In this document: positions 8,876-16,666 of the stretch, in pieces
Layout: each line of letters begins with the position of its first letter
Numbering within the stretch: the first letter of the stretch is position 1
NCBI GenBank assembly: GCA_945860955.1
Contig: CAMATH010000015.1
Location: 18,531 to 82,530, forward strand
Source: Planctomicrobium piriforme
GTDB taxonomy: Bacteria > Planctomycetota > Planctomycetia > Planctomycetales > Planctomycetaceae
Reading direction: 5' to 3'
Length of the DNA: 64,000 nucleotides
Position numbers and translations under genes: made by a program
Notes under the pieces: model-generated
What the model was told of the DNA's origin: nothing
Database searches by the model: none
What the model saw: only the letters and a program-made list of their open reading frames with translations

Positions 8876-9607
8876 TCAACCCCGTCCCAGATACGCCTGC
8901 GCCGTTGGCAGCACAATCGCCTCCAGAAAGTTCACGTCGGCGGGCAATGTGACCATGGTGTGGGCCACCTCGGCGATTGACTCGACACTCATCATCGGTT
9001 CGGCGTCGGACTGCTGCCCCGAATCCTGCCGGCGCTCAACCAGAGTGTTTCCAGGATGCAGGCAACTGCAGACGATTCCAAACGGCCGGCCATCCAGCGC
9101 CGTCGCCTGGGTCAGTCCCCACACGCCAAACTTGGCCGCCGAGTACGCCGCGCTGTTTTCCCGCGGGCGTTGAGCCGAGATCGACCCGATATTCAGAATC
9201 CGCCCACCCCCCTGGTCCTTCATCATCGCGAAAGCGCGGCGACTGCACAAAAACGCCCCGGTGAGGCATGAGCCGATCACGTTGTCCCACGCCGCCAGCG
9301 GAAGCAGGTCGACCCGGCCGCCATCAAACGCCCCCGCGTTGTTCACCAGCACATCGACCCGCCCGTATTTCTCTTGGACCGCGTCAAAGAACCGGTCCAC
9401 CTGGTTCTCCACGGCGACATCGACAGCCTGCGCCAACACCTCGACTCCACCGGCACGGAATTCTTCCGCGACCCGCTGCAATTTTTCGTCATTCCGGGCA
9501 CAGAGCGCCAGTTTTGCGCCTGCGGCGGCGAACCGCCTGGCGATCCCTTTGCCAATCCCCTGATTGGCTCCTGTAATGACACAAACGCGGTTTTCCAGAC
9601 TTGCCAT
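8876..9607 (-). CDS. SDR-family NAD(P)-dependent oxidoreductase
   Basis: A 243-residue classical short-chain dehydrogenase. It shows the TGANQGIG cofactor motif at ~12-19, NNAG at ~88, a catalytic Ser in the GSISAQRP strand, and YSAAK for the Tyr/Lys pair. The substrate cannot be told from sequence; 3-ketoacyl-ACP-reductase-like and sugar or alcohol dehydrogenases share this layout. It lies 81 bp downstream of the M24 peptidase on the same strand and may be the last gene of a three-gene transcript that begins with the aminotransferase. Confidence 0.93.
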   Translation of the reverse strand: MASLENRVCVITGANQGIGKGIARRFAAAGAKLALCARNDEKLQRVAEEFRAGGVEVLAQAVDVAVENQVDRFFDAVQEKYGRVDVLVNNAGAFDGGRVDLLPLAAWDNVIGSCLTGAFLCSRRAFAMMKDQGGGRILNIGSISAQRPRENSAAYSAAKFGVWGLTQATALDGRPFGIVCSCLHPGNTLVERRQDSGQQSDAEPMMSVESIAEVAHTMVTLPADVNFLEAIVLPTAQAYLGRG

Positions 9608-9688
9608 CGTGGGCTCTCAAAGGATGCAAAAACAGTGGAACTATCGACCGGCCCGCGCCTCGCGGTCACCGGCGACTTTTCACGCAGT

Positions 9689-10834
9689 TCAGTTTTCAAT
9701 TTCCAGCGAATGTTCGCTGATCCGTTCGCTTCCCGTCTCGGTGATCACAAAGTTGTGTTCGTAGCGCATTCCCCCGACGCCGGGAATGTACAGACCGGGT
9801 TCCAAGGTCACCACATCCCCCACCTCGACCACTTCGTCACTCTCGGGAACCAGATACGGCGGCTCAGGATGCCCCAGTCCGACACCGTGCCCGGCGTGAT
9901 GGGGGAAATAGGCGGCCAGCCCCGCTTCCACCAGCGGCTGTCGGCAGGCGGCGTACACTTCACGACCGGTCACTCCGGGGCGCAATGACTCGGCTCCCGC
10001 CTTCAGGGCGGCGAGGCAGGCGTTGTACATTTCCAATTGCTTCGGCGTCGCTTTGCCCGCACAGACGAAAGTCACGCAGAAATCCCCGCGATAACCGTGC
10101 GACACCACTGAGTAGTCCAACAACACCAGCTCGCCTTCCCCGATGACCCGGTCGCTCGCCGGCCCGCCCCCCTCCTCACAACGGGGGCCACTCACGAAAT
10201 CGCCATACACCAGCACCGGCTCCCCCGCCGCCTCGGAAGCGACACGCAGCACCAGCCGATAGACATCGAGTTCTGTCATCCCCGGGCGGATTTCCTTCCG
10301 CGCTGTGGCGAGCGCCCGCTCAGCGGACCGCAACGAGCCAATGATGAGGTTCAACTCGTCGGGCTCTTTTTTCCGCCGCAAAGCGCGAATGTCGGCGTCG
10401 ACATCCCGAAACTCGGTCTTGAGACCGGCGACCCGCATCCAGTCACAGATCGCGAACGGAACGCGCGACGCCTCAATTCCCAGTACGCCGGGAGCGCGGG
10501 ATTTGAGCAGTTCCACGACGGCGTCGGCGAGCAGCCGGCCACGGTGCGGTGCCGCTTCGACACAGCGGTACCACAACGGCTCGACCCGCGTGGAAACGAA
10601 AGCCTTTTGTGAAAATGGTCCCTGGGGATTGTCGGCGATCAAAATCGCCTCCCCGTCGCGGGTCAACAGCAGCGCCGCCGACGCTTCCTGCGAATTGAAG
10701 ACGTACGGTGACGCGTCAAAATTCGCGAAGTACATCAACTGTTGCGGCGCGGTGATCAGGACGGAATTCACCCCGGCGGGAAGCCGTTGCCAGAGTCGGG
10801 CGCGGCGTGTGAGACAACCTGGTTCTGTCAGCAT
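9689..10834 (-). CDS. M24-family Xaa-Pro peptidase
   Basis: A 381-residue protein with creatinase-like N-terminal domain and a pita-bread M24 catalytic domain. Metal ligands are visible in order: Asp in LLDYSVVS, Asp in YRGDFCV, His in HHAGHGVGLGH, Glu in TLEPGLYIPG, and Glu in MRYEHNFVIT. All five ligands are present, so an active dinuclear aminopeptidase acting on Xaa-Pro peptides is expected, although some relatives are creatinases or DMSP lyases. GTG at 10858 would add eight residues; ATG 10834 is used, with no strong Shine-Dalgarno for either. It follows the aminotransferase by about 110 bp. Confidence 0.93.
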   Translation of the reverse strand: MLTEPGCLTRRARLWQRLPAGVNSVLITAPQQLMYFANFDASPYVFNSQEASAALLLTRDGEAILIADNPQGPFSQKAFVSTRVEPLWYRCVEAAPHRGRLLADAVVELLKSRAPGVLGIEASRVPFAICDWMRVAGLKTEFRDVDADIRALRRKKEPDELNLIIGSLRSAERALATARKEIRPGMTELDVYRLVLRVASEAAGEPVLVYGDFVSGPRCEEGGGPASDRVIGEGELVLLDYSVVSHGYRGDFCVTFVCAGKATPKQLEMYNACLAALKAGAESLRPGVTGREVYAACRQPLVEAGLAAYFPHHAGHGVGLGHPEPPYLVPESDEVVEVGDVVTLEPGLYIPGVGGMRYEHNFVITETGSERISEHSLEIEN

Positions 10835-10945
10835 GTGTTCGAAAAAACGCGGTGCCACTCGACTGGCGACCGCCGAGGAAGGGGAGAAAATTGTCGTGGG
10901 ACTTTCGCGAGTGTAGCGAGACCGGAAACGCGGGCCAACGTCCCT

Positions 10946-11884
10946 CTAAATGCTCGCCGTCCGTCGGCGGGCCGAATCAAACACCTGCTGGTCAATCGCC
11001 AGCCCGACCTCAGCGCTCCACGCGTCGAGAATCCGTCGATAGATCGGACCAATCTGGCCATCGCCAATCGCGACCCCATTGATTTTCGTCGCGGGACACA
11101 GGCAAAACGGCGTGCTGGCCAGAAACGCCTCGTCCGCGTTCATCACCGAATGGACTTGAATGTCCTTCTCCATGAACGGAATCCCCAGCTTCGCCGCGAT
11201 CGACATCACGACCGAGCGACTGACCCCGGGGAGCGTGTTGACCGTGGTCGGCGAAACAATGGTCCCGCGTTCGACAATCAAAAAGTTCGCACCGCTGGTT
11301 TCGGTCACATTCCCTTGAAGGTCGAGCAGCAACGAGACACCGTCGGGGTCGACAAGCTGGGTTTCCTTGTCGGCGAGGTAATAGTGCATGCGGCTGCGGT
11401 ACTTCATCTTCGGATCGTAACACTGCGGGGGGACGTGGCGAATCGCGGGAGTCACCACATGCGCCCCTTTCGCCATTTTCTCCGACCAGAATTCGAATGG
11501 CATGGGAAACGTGTGGGCGCAGACGGTCGGTTTCATGCGGGCGGCTCTGCCAGCCGATCCCGCGTAGGCAGCGAACTCACCGGCGGTCACGAAATGCACC
11601 AGTCCCAGTTCGTCCAGGGGATCGACCAGTTTCGCGTTGTGCGCCACGAGGTCGGCGGAAATCCGCACCAACTCCTCCTGTGACATGCCAATGTCCATTC
11701 GCGTGTATTTCAGCGAGCGGAACAACCGGGCGACGTGTTCCCCGAGCCGATACGGCTGTTGGCGAAACGTGCGGGTCATGTCGGTGACCGTGGCCCCAAG
11801 GACAATTCCCGCGTCAAAAATCGCGATGTGCGCCTGCGAAGCGGGAACGAGTTGACCGTTGAGAAAGACAAGCGATTCGGACAT
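10946..11884 (-). CDS. class IV PLP aminotransferase (BCAT/D-amino acid type)
   Basis: A 312-residue fold-type IV aminotransferase. The start MSESLVFLNGQLVP at ATG 11884 gives the usual first strand; an upstream in-frame start would add 15 unlike residues. Visible signatures are the DAGIVLGATVTDMTRTF region, a catalytic lysine in PKMKYRSRMHYY, and GNVTETSGANFLIV, which carries the PLP-contacting glutamate. Sequence alone does not separate a branched-chain aminotransferase from a D-amino-acid aminotransferase or 4-amino-4-deoxychorismate lyase. No ilv or pab genes are adjacent, so the substrate is left open. Confidence 0.92.
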   Translation of the reverse strand: MSESLVFLNGQLVPASQAHIAIFDAGIVLGATVTDMTRTFRQQPYRLGEHVARLFRSLKYTRMDIGMSQEELVRISADLVAHNAKLVDPLDELGLVHFVTAGEFAAYAGSAGRAARMKPTVCAHTFPMPFEFWSEKMAKGAHVVTPAIRHVPPQCYDPKMKYRSRMHYYLADKETQLVDPDGVSLLLDLQGNVTETSGANFLIVERGTIVSPTTVNTLPGVSRSVVMSIAAKLGIPFMEKDIQVHSVMNADEAFLASTPFCLCPATKINGVAIGDGQIGPIYRRILDAWSAEVGLAIDQQVFDSARRRTASI

Positions 11885-12036
11885 GGAGGCGGGTCCACAA
11901 GGGGGACGGGGACGCATGCGGAACAGCATAGGCGACTGGCCGCCATACTGGGAGGATCATCGTTCGAGAGTCATATTTTCACTTGTGTGTGGTTATACTC
12001 GCGGTTCATTTTCCCCCGTGTCTCGAGGATTGAAGC

Positions 12037-12753
12037 GTGGATGTTTCGCTGATGGCGACCTGCCTGGGAGATGTGATGCGTCCCGACGCCGCCATCGCGA
12101 CGGTCAGGCTGCTCCGCCGATTGGGGCATACAGTCCATTTCCCCGAAAAACAGACCTGCTGCGGTCAACCGTTCTACAACAGTGGGTTCGTCTCGGGGGC
12201 TCGTGACCTGGCGATTCATACGATCGAGGCGTTTGAGACCGATCGGCTGGTTGTCGTCCCGTCGGGTTCCTGCGCGGCGATGGTGAAAGTCGAGTTCCCG
12301 CACCTGTTTCACGACGACCCGCAATGGCTTCCGCGAGCCCAGGCACTCGCCGCCCGCACGTTTGAATTGAGTGATTTCCTGGTGAATCAATTGAAGGTCG
12401 TCGACGTCGGGGCGCGGTTTGAAGGCAAGGTCGCGTACCACTACGCCTGCCATTTGCGTGGTTTGGGGCTGAAAAACGAGGGGGAGGTTCTGATTCGGCA
12501 TGTCCGGGGAGCCGAGTACATCGCTCCGGAAAAACAGGAGACCTGCTGTGGATTCGGTGGCTCGTTCGCCGTCCGGTATCCCGAGATCTCCGGGGCCATG
12601 GTGAATGAAAAGACCGCGTGCGTTGACGCGACGAAAGCCGACGCGCTGGTCAGCACGGACGCCGGCTGCCTGATGAACATCGGCGGAGCACTGCATCGGC
12701 AGAGTAAGACCATCCGGGTGATGCATCTGTCGGAATTGCTGGAGTGCCGTTGA
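12037..12753 (+). CDS. lutA: LutA/YkgE-like (Fe-S)-binding oxidoreductase subunit
   Basis: A 238-residue protein of two CCG-type cysteine-rich halves: TCCGQPFYNSG near residue 40 and ETCCGFGGSF near residue 170, plus ACHLRGLG before the second. These motifs ligate an iron-sulfur cluster in LutA, one of three subunits of the L-lactate oxidising LutABC complex. The start is GTG 12037, with GAGGA about 7 nt upstream and the expected MDVSLMATCL beginning. LutB and LutC are not next to it; the following gene is convergent. It may be a solitary lutA whose partners lie elsewhere, or a CCG-domain protein with another role. Confidence 0.88.
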   Translation: MDVSLMATCLGDVMRPDAAIATVRLLRRLGHTVHFPEKQTCCGQPFYNSGFVSGARDLAIHTIEAFETDRLVVVPSGSCAAMVKVEFPHLFHDDPQWLPRAQALAARTFELSDFLVNQLKVVDVGARFEGKVAYHYACHLRGLGLKNEGEVLIRHVRGAEYIAPEKQETCCGFGGSFAVRYPEISGAMVNEKTACVDATKADALVSTDAGCLMNIGGALHRQSKTIRVMHLSELLECR

Positions 12754-12763
12754 GCAGGCCACC

Positions 12764-13744
12764 TCATTCGACATTTGCGAGAGCCTCAGCCTCCGCTTCA
12801 AAGTGTTTCGCCTCCTCGTCCAATCCGTATTGCCCGGCGAGCTTTGCCAGCTTGCGGCAACGCTCCATGGGATTGGTCTGGCAATACCACCAGATTTTCG
12901 GCTGACATTCCCGACAAAACTCAATCGGCCGGCGATCGTTTTCCTCGCGGTTGTTCGTACCATTCATCCCGCAGTCGGCGGCGATGCAATGCGGGATTCC
13001 CAGCATATGCCCGGTCTCGTGCATTGCGGTCTTGAGTGTTCGCCGCAGGCACAGGCGATACTCTTCGGGACTCTCCGACGGGTCGCCGTTCCGGGCGAGC
13101 GACCAGACACCCACCCGTTCACTGAGCGACGCCTGACCAAACACGAAATTCCAACCTTTGCCCGGCCACAAGTCGTCCGTCGCCATTCCCAAGACTGCGA
13201 TGGCGTCCTTCGGGCGTCTCTTTAAGAGAACGTCATTCAGCAGCCACGTGGACAACAACTGACGAGTCTTGCCGTCGCTGCGGAGGCGCTGCGCCTCGGG
13301 CGGAACAGCGTCGAGGACCACGCGCTCCAGGGTCTTGACCGGCTTCCCGAAGAAGACTTCCAGAAACTCGGCCGTTCGTGAGACAATCTCGGTTTGTTCC
13401 TTCGATCCCTCCCCCAACGGCACGATGTACAACGTCGTCCGGGACGGGTCGACCGGGGCAGGGCGATCGGCGACATACTGCCGAAACGTCTGCCCCAGTT
13501 CCGTATAAGATTCCAGCCAATCACCCGGCTGAACGGGTCCCATGGGGCGGTCGAGCGGCCGCAGTCGCTCGGCGAGATCCGCCAGCTTCTTGGCCTGTTC
13601 GGGCAGCGGTTTTCCATTGGGCTGACGTCCGTTGGCGGCGGCAACCACCAGCCAGCCAACGGGAATCGTGACCGCGATCAATAGCGCGATCAGCAATCCA
13701 CAGTGGATTCGGCTGTTCGCGAGCGGAGTCGCTGGGGACGTCAT
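12764..13744 (-). CDS. membrane-anchored archaemetzincin (M54) metalloprotease
   Basis: A 326-residue protein with a single N-terminal transmembrane helix at ~14-34. The C-terminal domain carries the archaemetzincin zinc signature: HETGHMLGIPHC, then a second Cys four residues on, a Met, and a later FCRECQPK pair. This matches the extended HExxHxxGxxHC...C.M...CxxC pattern of family M54, where the cysteines hold a second zinc. It should be an active zinc protease with its domain outside the cytoplasm. Archaemetzincins are patchily distributed in bacteria, and soluble forms are usual, so the anchor is notable. It starts ~390 bp after the TIGR03067-type gene on the same strand. Confidence 0.87.
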   Translation of the reverse strand: MTSPATPLANSRIHCGLLIALLIAVTIPVGWLVVAAANGRQPNGKPLPEQAKKLADLAERLRPLDRPMGPVQPGDWLESYTELGQTFRQYVADRPAPVDPSRTTLYIVPLGEGSKEQTEIVSRTAEFLEVFFGKPVKTLERVVLDAVPPEAQRLRSDGKTRQLLSTWLLNDVLLKRRPKDAIAVLGMATDDLWPGKGWNFVFGQASLSERVGVWSLARNGDPSESPEEYRLCLRRTLKTAMHETGHMLGIPHCIAADCGMNGTNNREENDRRPIEFCRECQPKIWWYCQTNPMERCRKLAKLAGQYGLDEEAKHFEAEAEALANVE

Positions 13745-14135
13745 GCTTGGGCCTCAGGAAGTGCTGAGTTTCGTACTTAAAGAAGATCAACAATTCACGG
13801 TCTCACATCCAGTGCGGCGCAGCCGCCGGTCGCATCCTGTTAAGGATGCAATAAAGTAGCCGGGGGTCGCAGCGCAGCGGAGACCCCCGGATAGCCGTGT
13901 AACGGCGAGTGCATCCTGGAAGGATGCCAGAAGTGTGGTTCCCACGGCAGACTCTCGCAAGAGTGTCGGCGTTTGACAGCAAAGAAAGGAATCGCTCTCG
14001 CGCCGGGCTGACGGTGGAAATCTGATAATCGCGAGCCCGGCTACTACCGTGCATCCCATTCGGGGTGCGACGGCGGCTTCGCCGCGATGAGCCCTACAAA
14101 ACCACGGATTTGATATCGAACAGATTCTTTTTGAA
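13745..14135. repeat. intergenic region with nested hairpin repeats
   Basis: No gene is supported here. The stretch holds a CCGGGGGTC...GACCCCCGG hairpin (13860-13868 with 13882-13890). It is flanked by two further perfect hairpins of GCATCCT...AGGATGC (13832-13849 and 13911-13927). More imperfect complementarity (GAGCCCGGCTACTACC, GGCGGCTTCGCCGC) follows to ~14095. The symmetrical bracketing suggests a REP-like or BIME-like composite element rather than a simple terminator. Confidence 0.65.
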
Positions 14136-15011
14136 CTACTTCACCTTCGACGCCTGGCCGAGCTTCCCCATGTAGTCGATGAAGATCATGTCTTTCGACG
14201 AAATGGAGCGGATGTCAAACGTCATGGTTTGACCGACCCGGTCGGGATGGACCGATTCGGTGCAGCGGAATCGCAGGCTGCCGTTCTTCACCTGCCAGGT
14301 TCCGCTCGATATGGGCGTCTGCACGAACATCTTCTGAAAACGGCGGAATTCCTTGACCTCCCGCACGACCCGAAACGTTCCGTCCTCTTCCATCACGCTG
14401 TACAACGCGCCGACCGAATCGGTGTACTTCCAGGTTCCCTTGAGCATTTCCGTCACCTCGGCGTCGGTGAGGATGCGGGCGGCGGCACCGTCCTCTGAAC
14501 TCTTGGGAGGATTGGCGCGTTCCGTGCGGGCCGGCTTCGGGTTCTTGTCCCCCAGGCGCTCCAGCACCATCAGCATCCGCTCGGTCCCCTCTTTGGCCGA
14601 GAATTCGGTCGGACGCTTCCCTTCCTCAGGATCCACCAGGCAGATCACCAGTTTTCCGTCATCGAACTTGTAGATCCCCGTGCCGACCTTCCGCTTTTGC
14701 ACACTGATGTCAATCTGATGCGGATACTCGGTCGCGTCGATCGAGAACACCTTGACGTGCTTTTTGTCGTCTTCCGTCGATTTGTAGACGATCGCGTTGT
14801 CGGCGACTTCGAAATAGCCTCCCGAAGGGAGCCACTCCTCGATCGCCGACTTCGGAATCACCTTGCCATCTTCCACCAGCTCAACGACATGCCAGCGGCC
14901 AGCGAATCGTTCCAGTTCCGACTTGCGATCCTGTGCGAACAGACCGACCGCATTCGCCAGCAAAACCGAACCCAGAACAAACACCGCAACCAGGGAACAA
15001 TGAGACTTCAC
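14136..15011 (-). CDS. secreted TIGR03067-type protein
   Basis: A 291-residue protein with a signal peptide ending near residue 27 (LLANAVGLFAQ). The first ~150 residues match the planctomycete TIGR03067 pattern: FAGRWHVVELVEDGKVIP, then alternating beta strands of a lipocalin-like barrel (YFEVADNAIVYKS, IDISVQKRKVGTGIYKFDDGKLVIC). A second domain of related appearance begins near residue 185 (LKGTWKYTDSVGALYSVMEEDGTFRVVREV). Function is unknown; the fold suggests binding of a small ligand. The adjacent upstream secreted protein (15196-16638) is on the same strand. Confidence 0.85.
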   Translation of the reverse strand: MKSHCSLVAVFVLGSVLLANAVGLFAQDRKSELERFAGRWHVVELVEDGKVIPKSAIEEWLPSGGYFEVADNAIVYKSTEDDKKHVKVFSIDATEYPHQIDISVQKRKVGTGIYKFDDGKLVICLVDPEEGKRPTEFSAKEGTERMLMVLERLGDKNPKPARTERANPPKSSEDGAAARILTDAEVTEMLKGTWKYTDSVGALYSVMEEDGTFRVVREVKEFRRFQKMFVQTPISSGTWQVKNGSLRFRCTESVHPDRVGQTMTFDIRSISSKDMIFIDYMGKLGQASKVK

Positions 15012-15044
15012 AGTCCGGACTCCATTCCAAAAAGGTCGTTTTCA

Positions 15045-15083
15045 GCGGGGTCGCACAACCCCTCGGTTGTGCGAGTCCCCCGC
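15045..15083. repeat. perfect hairpin GCGGGG-TCGCACAAC / GTTGTGCGA-CCCCCGC
   Basis: An inverted repeat with a 9-bp perfect inner stem (15051-15059 with 15066-15074) and a G/C-rich outer stem (15045-15050 with 15077-15083). There is no T-run on either side. It lies between two minus-strand genes, after the stop of one and before the start of the next. It could be an RNA processing or attenuation hairpin, or one copy of the dispersed repeat class seen elsewhere in the window. Confidence 0.6.
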
Positions 15084-15195
15084 ATTGTCATTCCACACAC
15101 CGTCAGCAAATCGCCGGGAAATCGCAACTGGAAAATCGACGAGTCGTAATCGCCGCTTCATCCAACGCAACCCCCCCCGACGGAACTCGACCGCT

Positions 15196-16638
15196 CTAAA
15201 ACTCCACGTTGAATTTCTTGACCATCTTTTTCCGAATGTCTGCGGTCGACTGCTCGATGATCTGCTTCATCGACGCCAAATCTGTCGCTCCCTGGGCCTC
15301 TTCCCCCCCTCGGATCGCGCGACGTTCCTGGTCCCCCGCGTTGTACGTTCCGTAAGTCCGATTGCCATAGTAGTCGTAGTTGACGTAGTTGCTGTTCCAG
15401 ACCTGCGACTGCCGGCCAGCGGTCCGGATGCCCACTCCCTTCATCGCGACCGCCCCCTGTCGCAACGTGTCGGCCACCCGGGCGCTGTACTGCTGCATTT
15501 CTTCGTCGACGTTGAGCAGTGGCAACCGGTCGATCTTCTTGGCGTATTGTTCGGCCCATTGCGCGTACTGGCCAAAAGTCTGCCACTTCTTGCCTAGCAG
15601 GTCATCGGTCAGCTTCTGCACCGCCTTGAAGTGCGCCTGGGTCGCGTACAGTTTCGGGTTGTCCGCTTCGGTACTTTTTTCGGGGTCGTCGATCAGGTCG
15701 GCGGGGAGTTCCAGCAGACTCGACAGCCGCATGAGACCACTGTCTCCCAACTCACCCGACAGAGACACCGTCTTTCCCGTGACCGCGGGTTTCCACGAAT
15801 CCATTTCATCAATGGACAAACCTTTGGATGCCAGGACTTCCAGCACGAGTCCCTTGGCCACCGACTGCAACGGAGAGGTGTCGAGATCGAAATCGACCGT
15901 CAACGTACCCACCGCGTTCTTTTCGAATTGCACCGCGAACTTCACGCCACGCAGCGTCGCGATCACTTTGGAAATCGCCGCCACGTCGACTTCCGACTTC
16001 GAAATCGCTTCCAGTTCCTTGAGCTTCGCCGGCAGTGTCTCCAACGACACCGCGTCTTCCAAGTCCAGGGCGAGGACGATCTGTGGTCCCTTGGATTTCA
16101 TGGCGGTCGACGCCTGCAACAGGTAGGTCGATACCTTGCCACTGCGATTCCGCAACCAGTTGGACAAATCCTGCCGATTCGCGGGGAATAGAAACCCATA
16201 CAGATCCGCTCCCAGCTTCACTCCGTAGGCCCCCTGGGGCAACCACGCCGTCTCGGTATTAGTTACCTTCTCAACATAGCCTTGGTGCTTCTCGGCGATT
16301 CGCTTGAGCGTCGGCCCCTTGGGAATGTCGAGCAGCGTGATTTCTGAACTTTGGTGCCGGGATTCCAGATCGATCCGTATCGCTCGAACCAGTTTTTTCG
16401 CCGAAACGGGGAGCAGAAGCGGCCGGATCTCCGTCTGCTCGGCCAGTTTCTTCCGCCAGCCCGCCGACACCGACATCTCGCTCGCGAACAACCGTTCGGC
16501 GTCCACCATCACCAGCACGTTCGTCTCACCGGGAACCCGGTTCAACATCGCCGAGAATTCGGCGGACTCAGCAATAGTGGTCGTCAGCAAGACGAGTGCG
16601 CAACCAGCGAGGGACCAACGCAGCAGCGAGTTCATCAT
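15196..16638 (-). CDS. secreted protein of unknown function
   Basis: A 480-residue protein with a clear signal peptide (LLRWSLAGCALVLLTTTIAESA). The rest is soluble and of mixed alpha/beta composition, with repeated modules of the type VMVDAERLF and VLALDLEDA followed by helices. This layout recalls the large, poorly characterised planctomycete proteins that begin with a strand, then an Asp/Ala/Glu turn, but I cannot name a family. The C-terminal ~60 residues are Tyr/Asn/Arg-rich, then charged. It is located 28 bp after the kinase stop in minus-strand order and may be the last gene of that unit. Confidence 0.7.
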   Translation of the reverse strand: MMNSLLRWSLAGCALVLLTTTIAESAEFSAMLNRVPGETNVLVMVDAERLFASEMSVSAGWRKKLAEQTEIRPLLLPVSAKKLVRAIRIDLESRHQSSEITLLDIPKGPTLKRIAEKHQGYVEKVTNTETAWLPQGAYGVKLGADLYGFLFPANRQDLSNWLRNRSGKVSTYLLQASTAMKSKGPQIVLALDLEDAVSLETLPAKLKELEAISKSEVDVAAISKVIATLRGVKFAVQFEKNAVGTLTVDFDLDTSPLQSVAKGLVLEVLASKGLSIDEMDSWKPAVTGKTVSLSGELGDSGLMRLSSLLELPADLIDDPEKSTEADNPKLYATQAHFKAVQKLTDDLLGKKWQTFGQYAQWAEQYAKKIDRLPLLNVDEEMQQYSARVADTLRQGAVAMKGVGIRTAGRQSQVWNSNYVNYDYYGNRTYGTYNAGDQERRAIRGGEEAQGATDLASMKQIIEQSTADIRKKMVKKFNVEF

Positions 16639-16666
16639 TCAATCCTGGGAGAAACGGCAACCGAGC

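Noticed and set aside
11994..11999. TATACT as the -10 box of the lutA-like gene
   Set aside because: The sequence 16-18 bp upstream does not resemble a -35 box.
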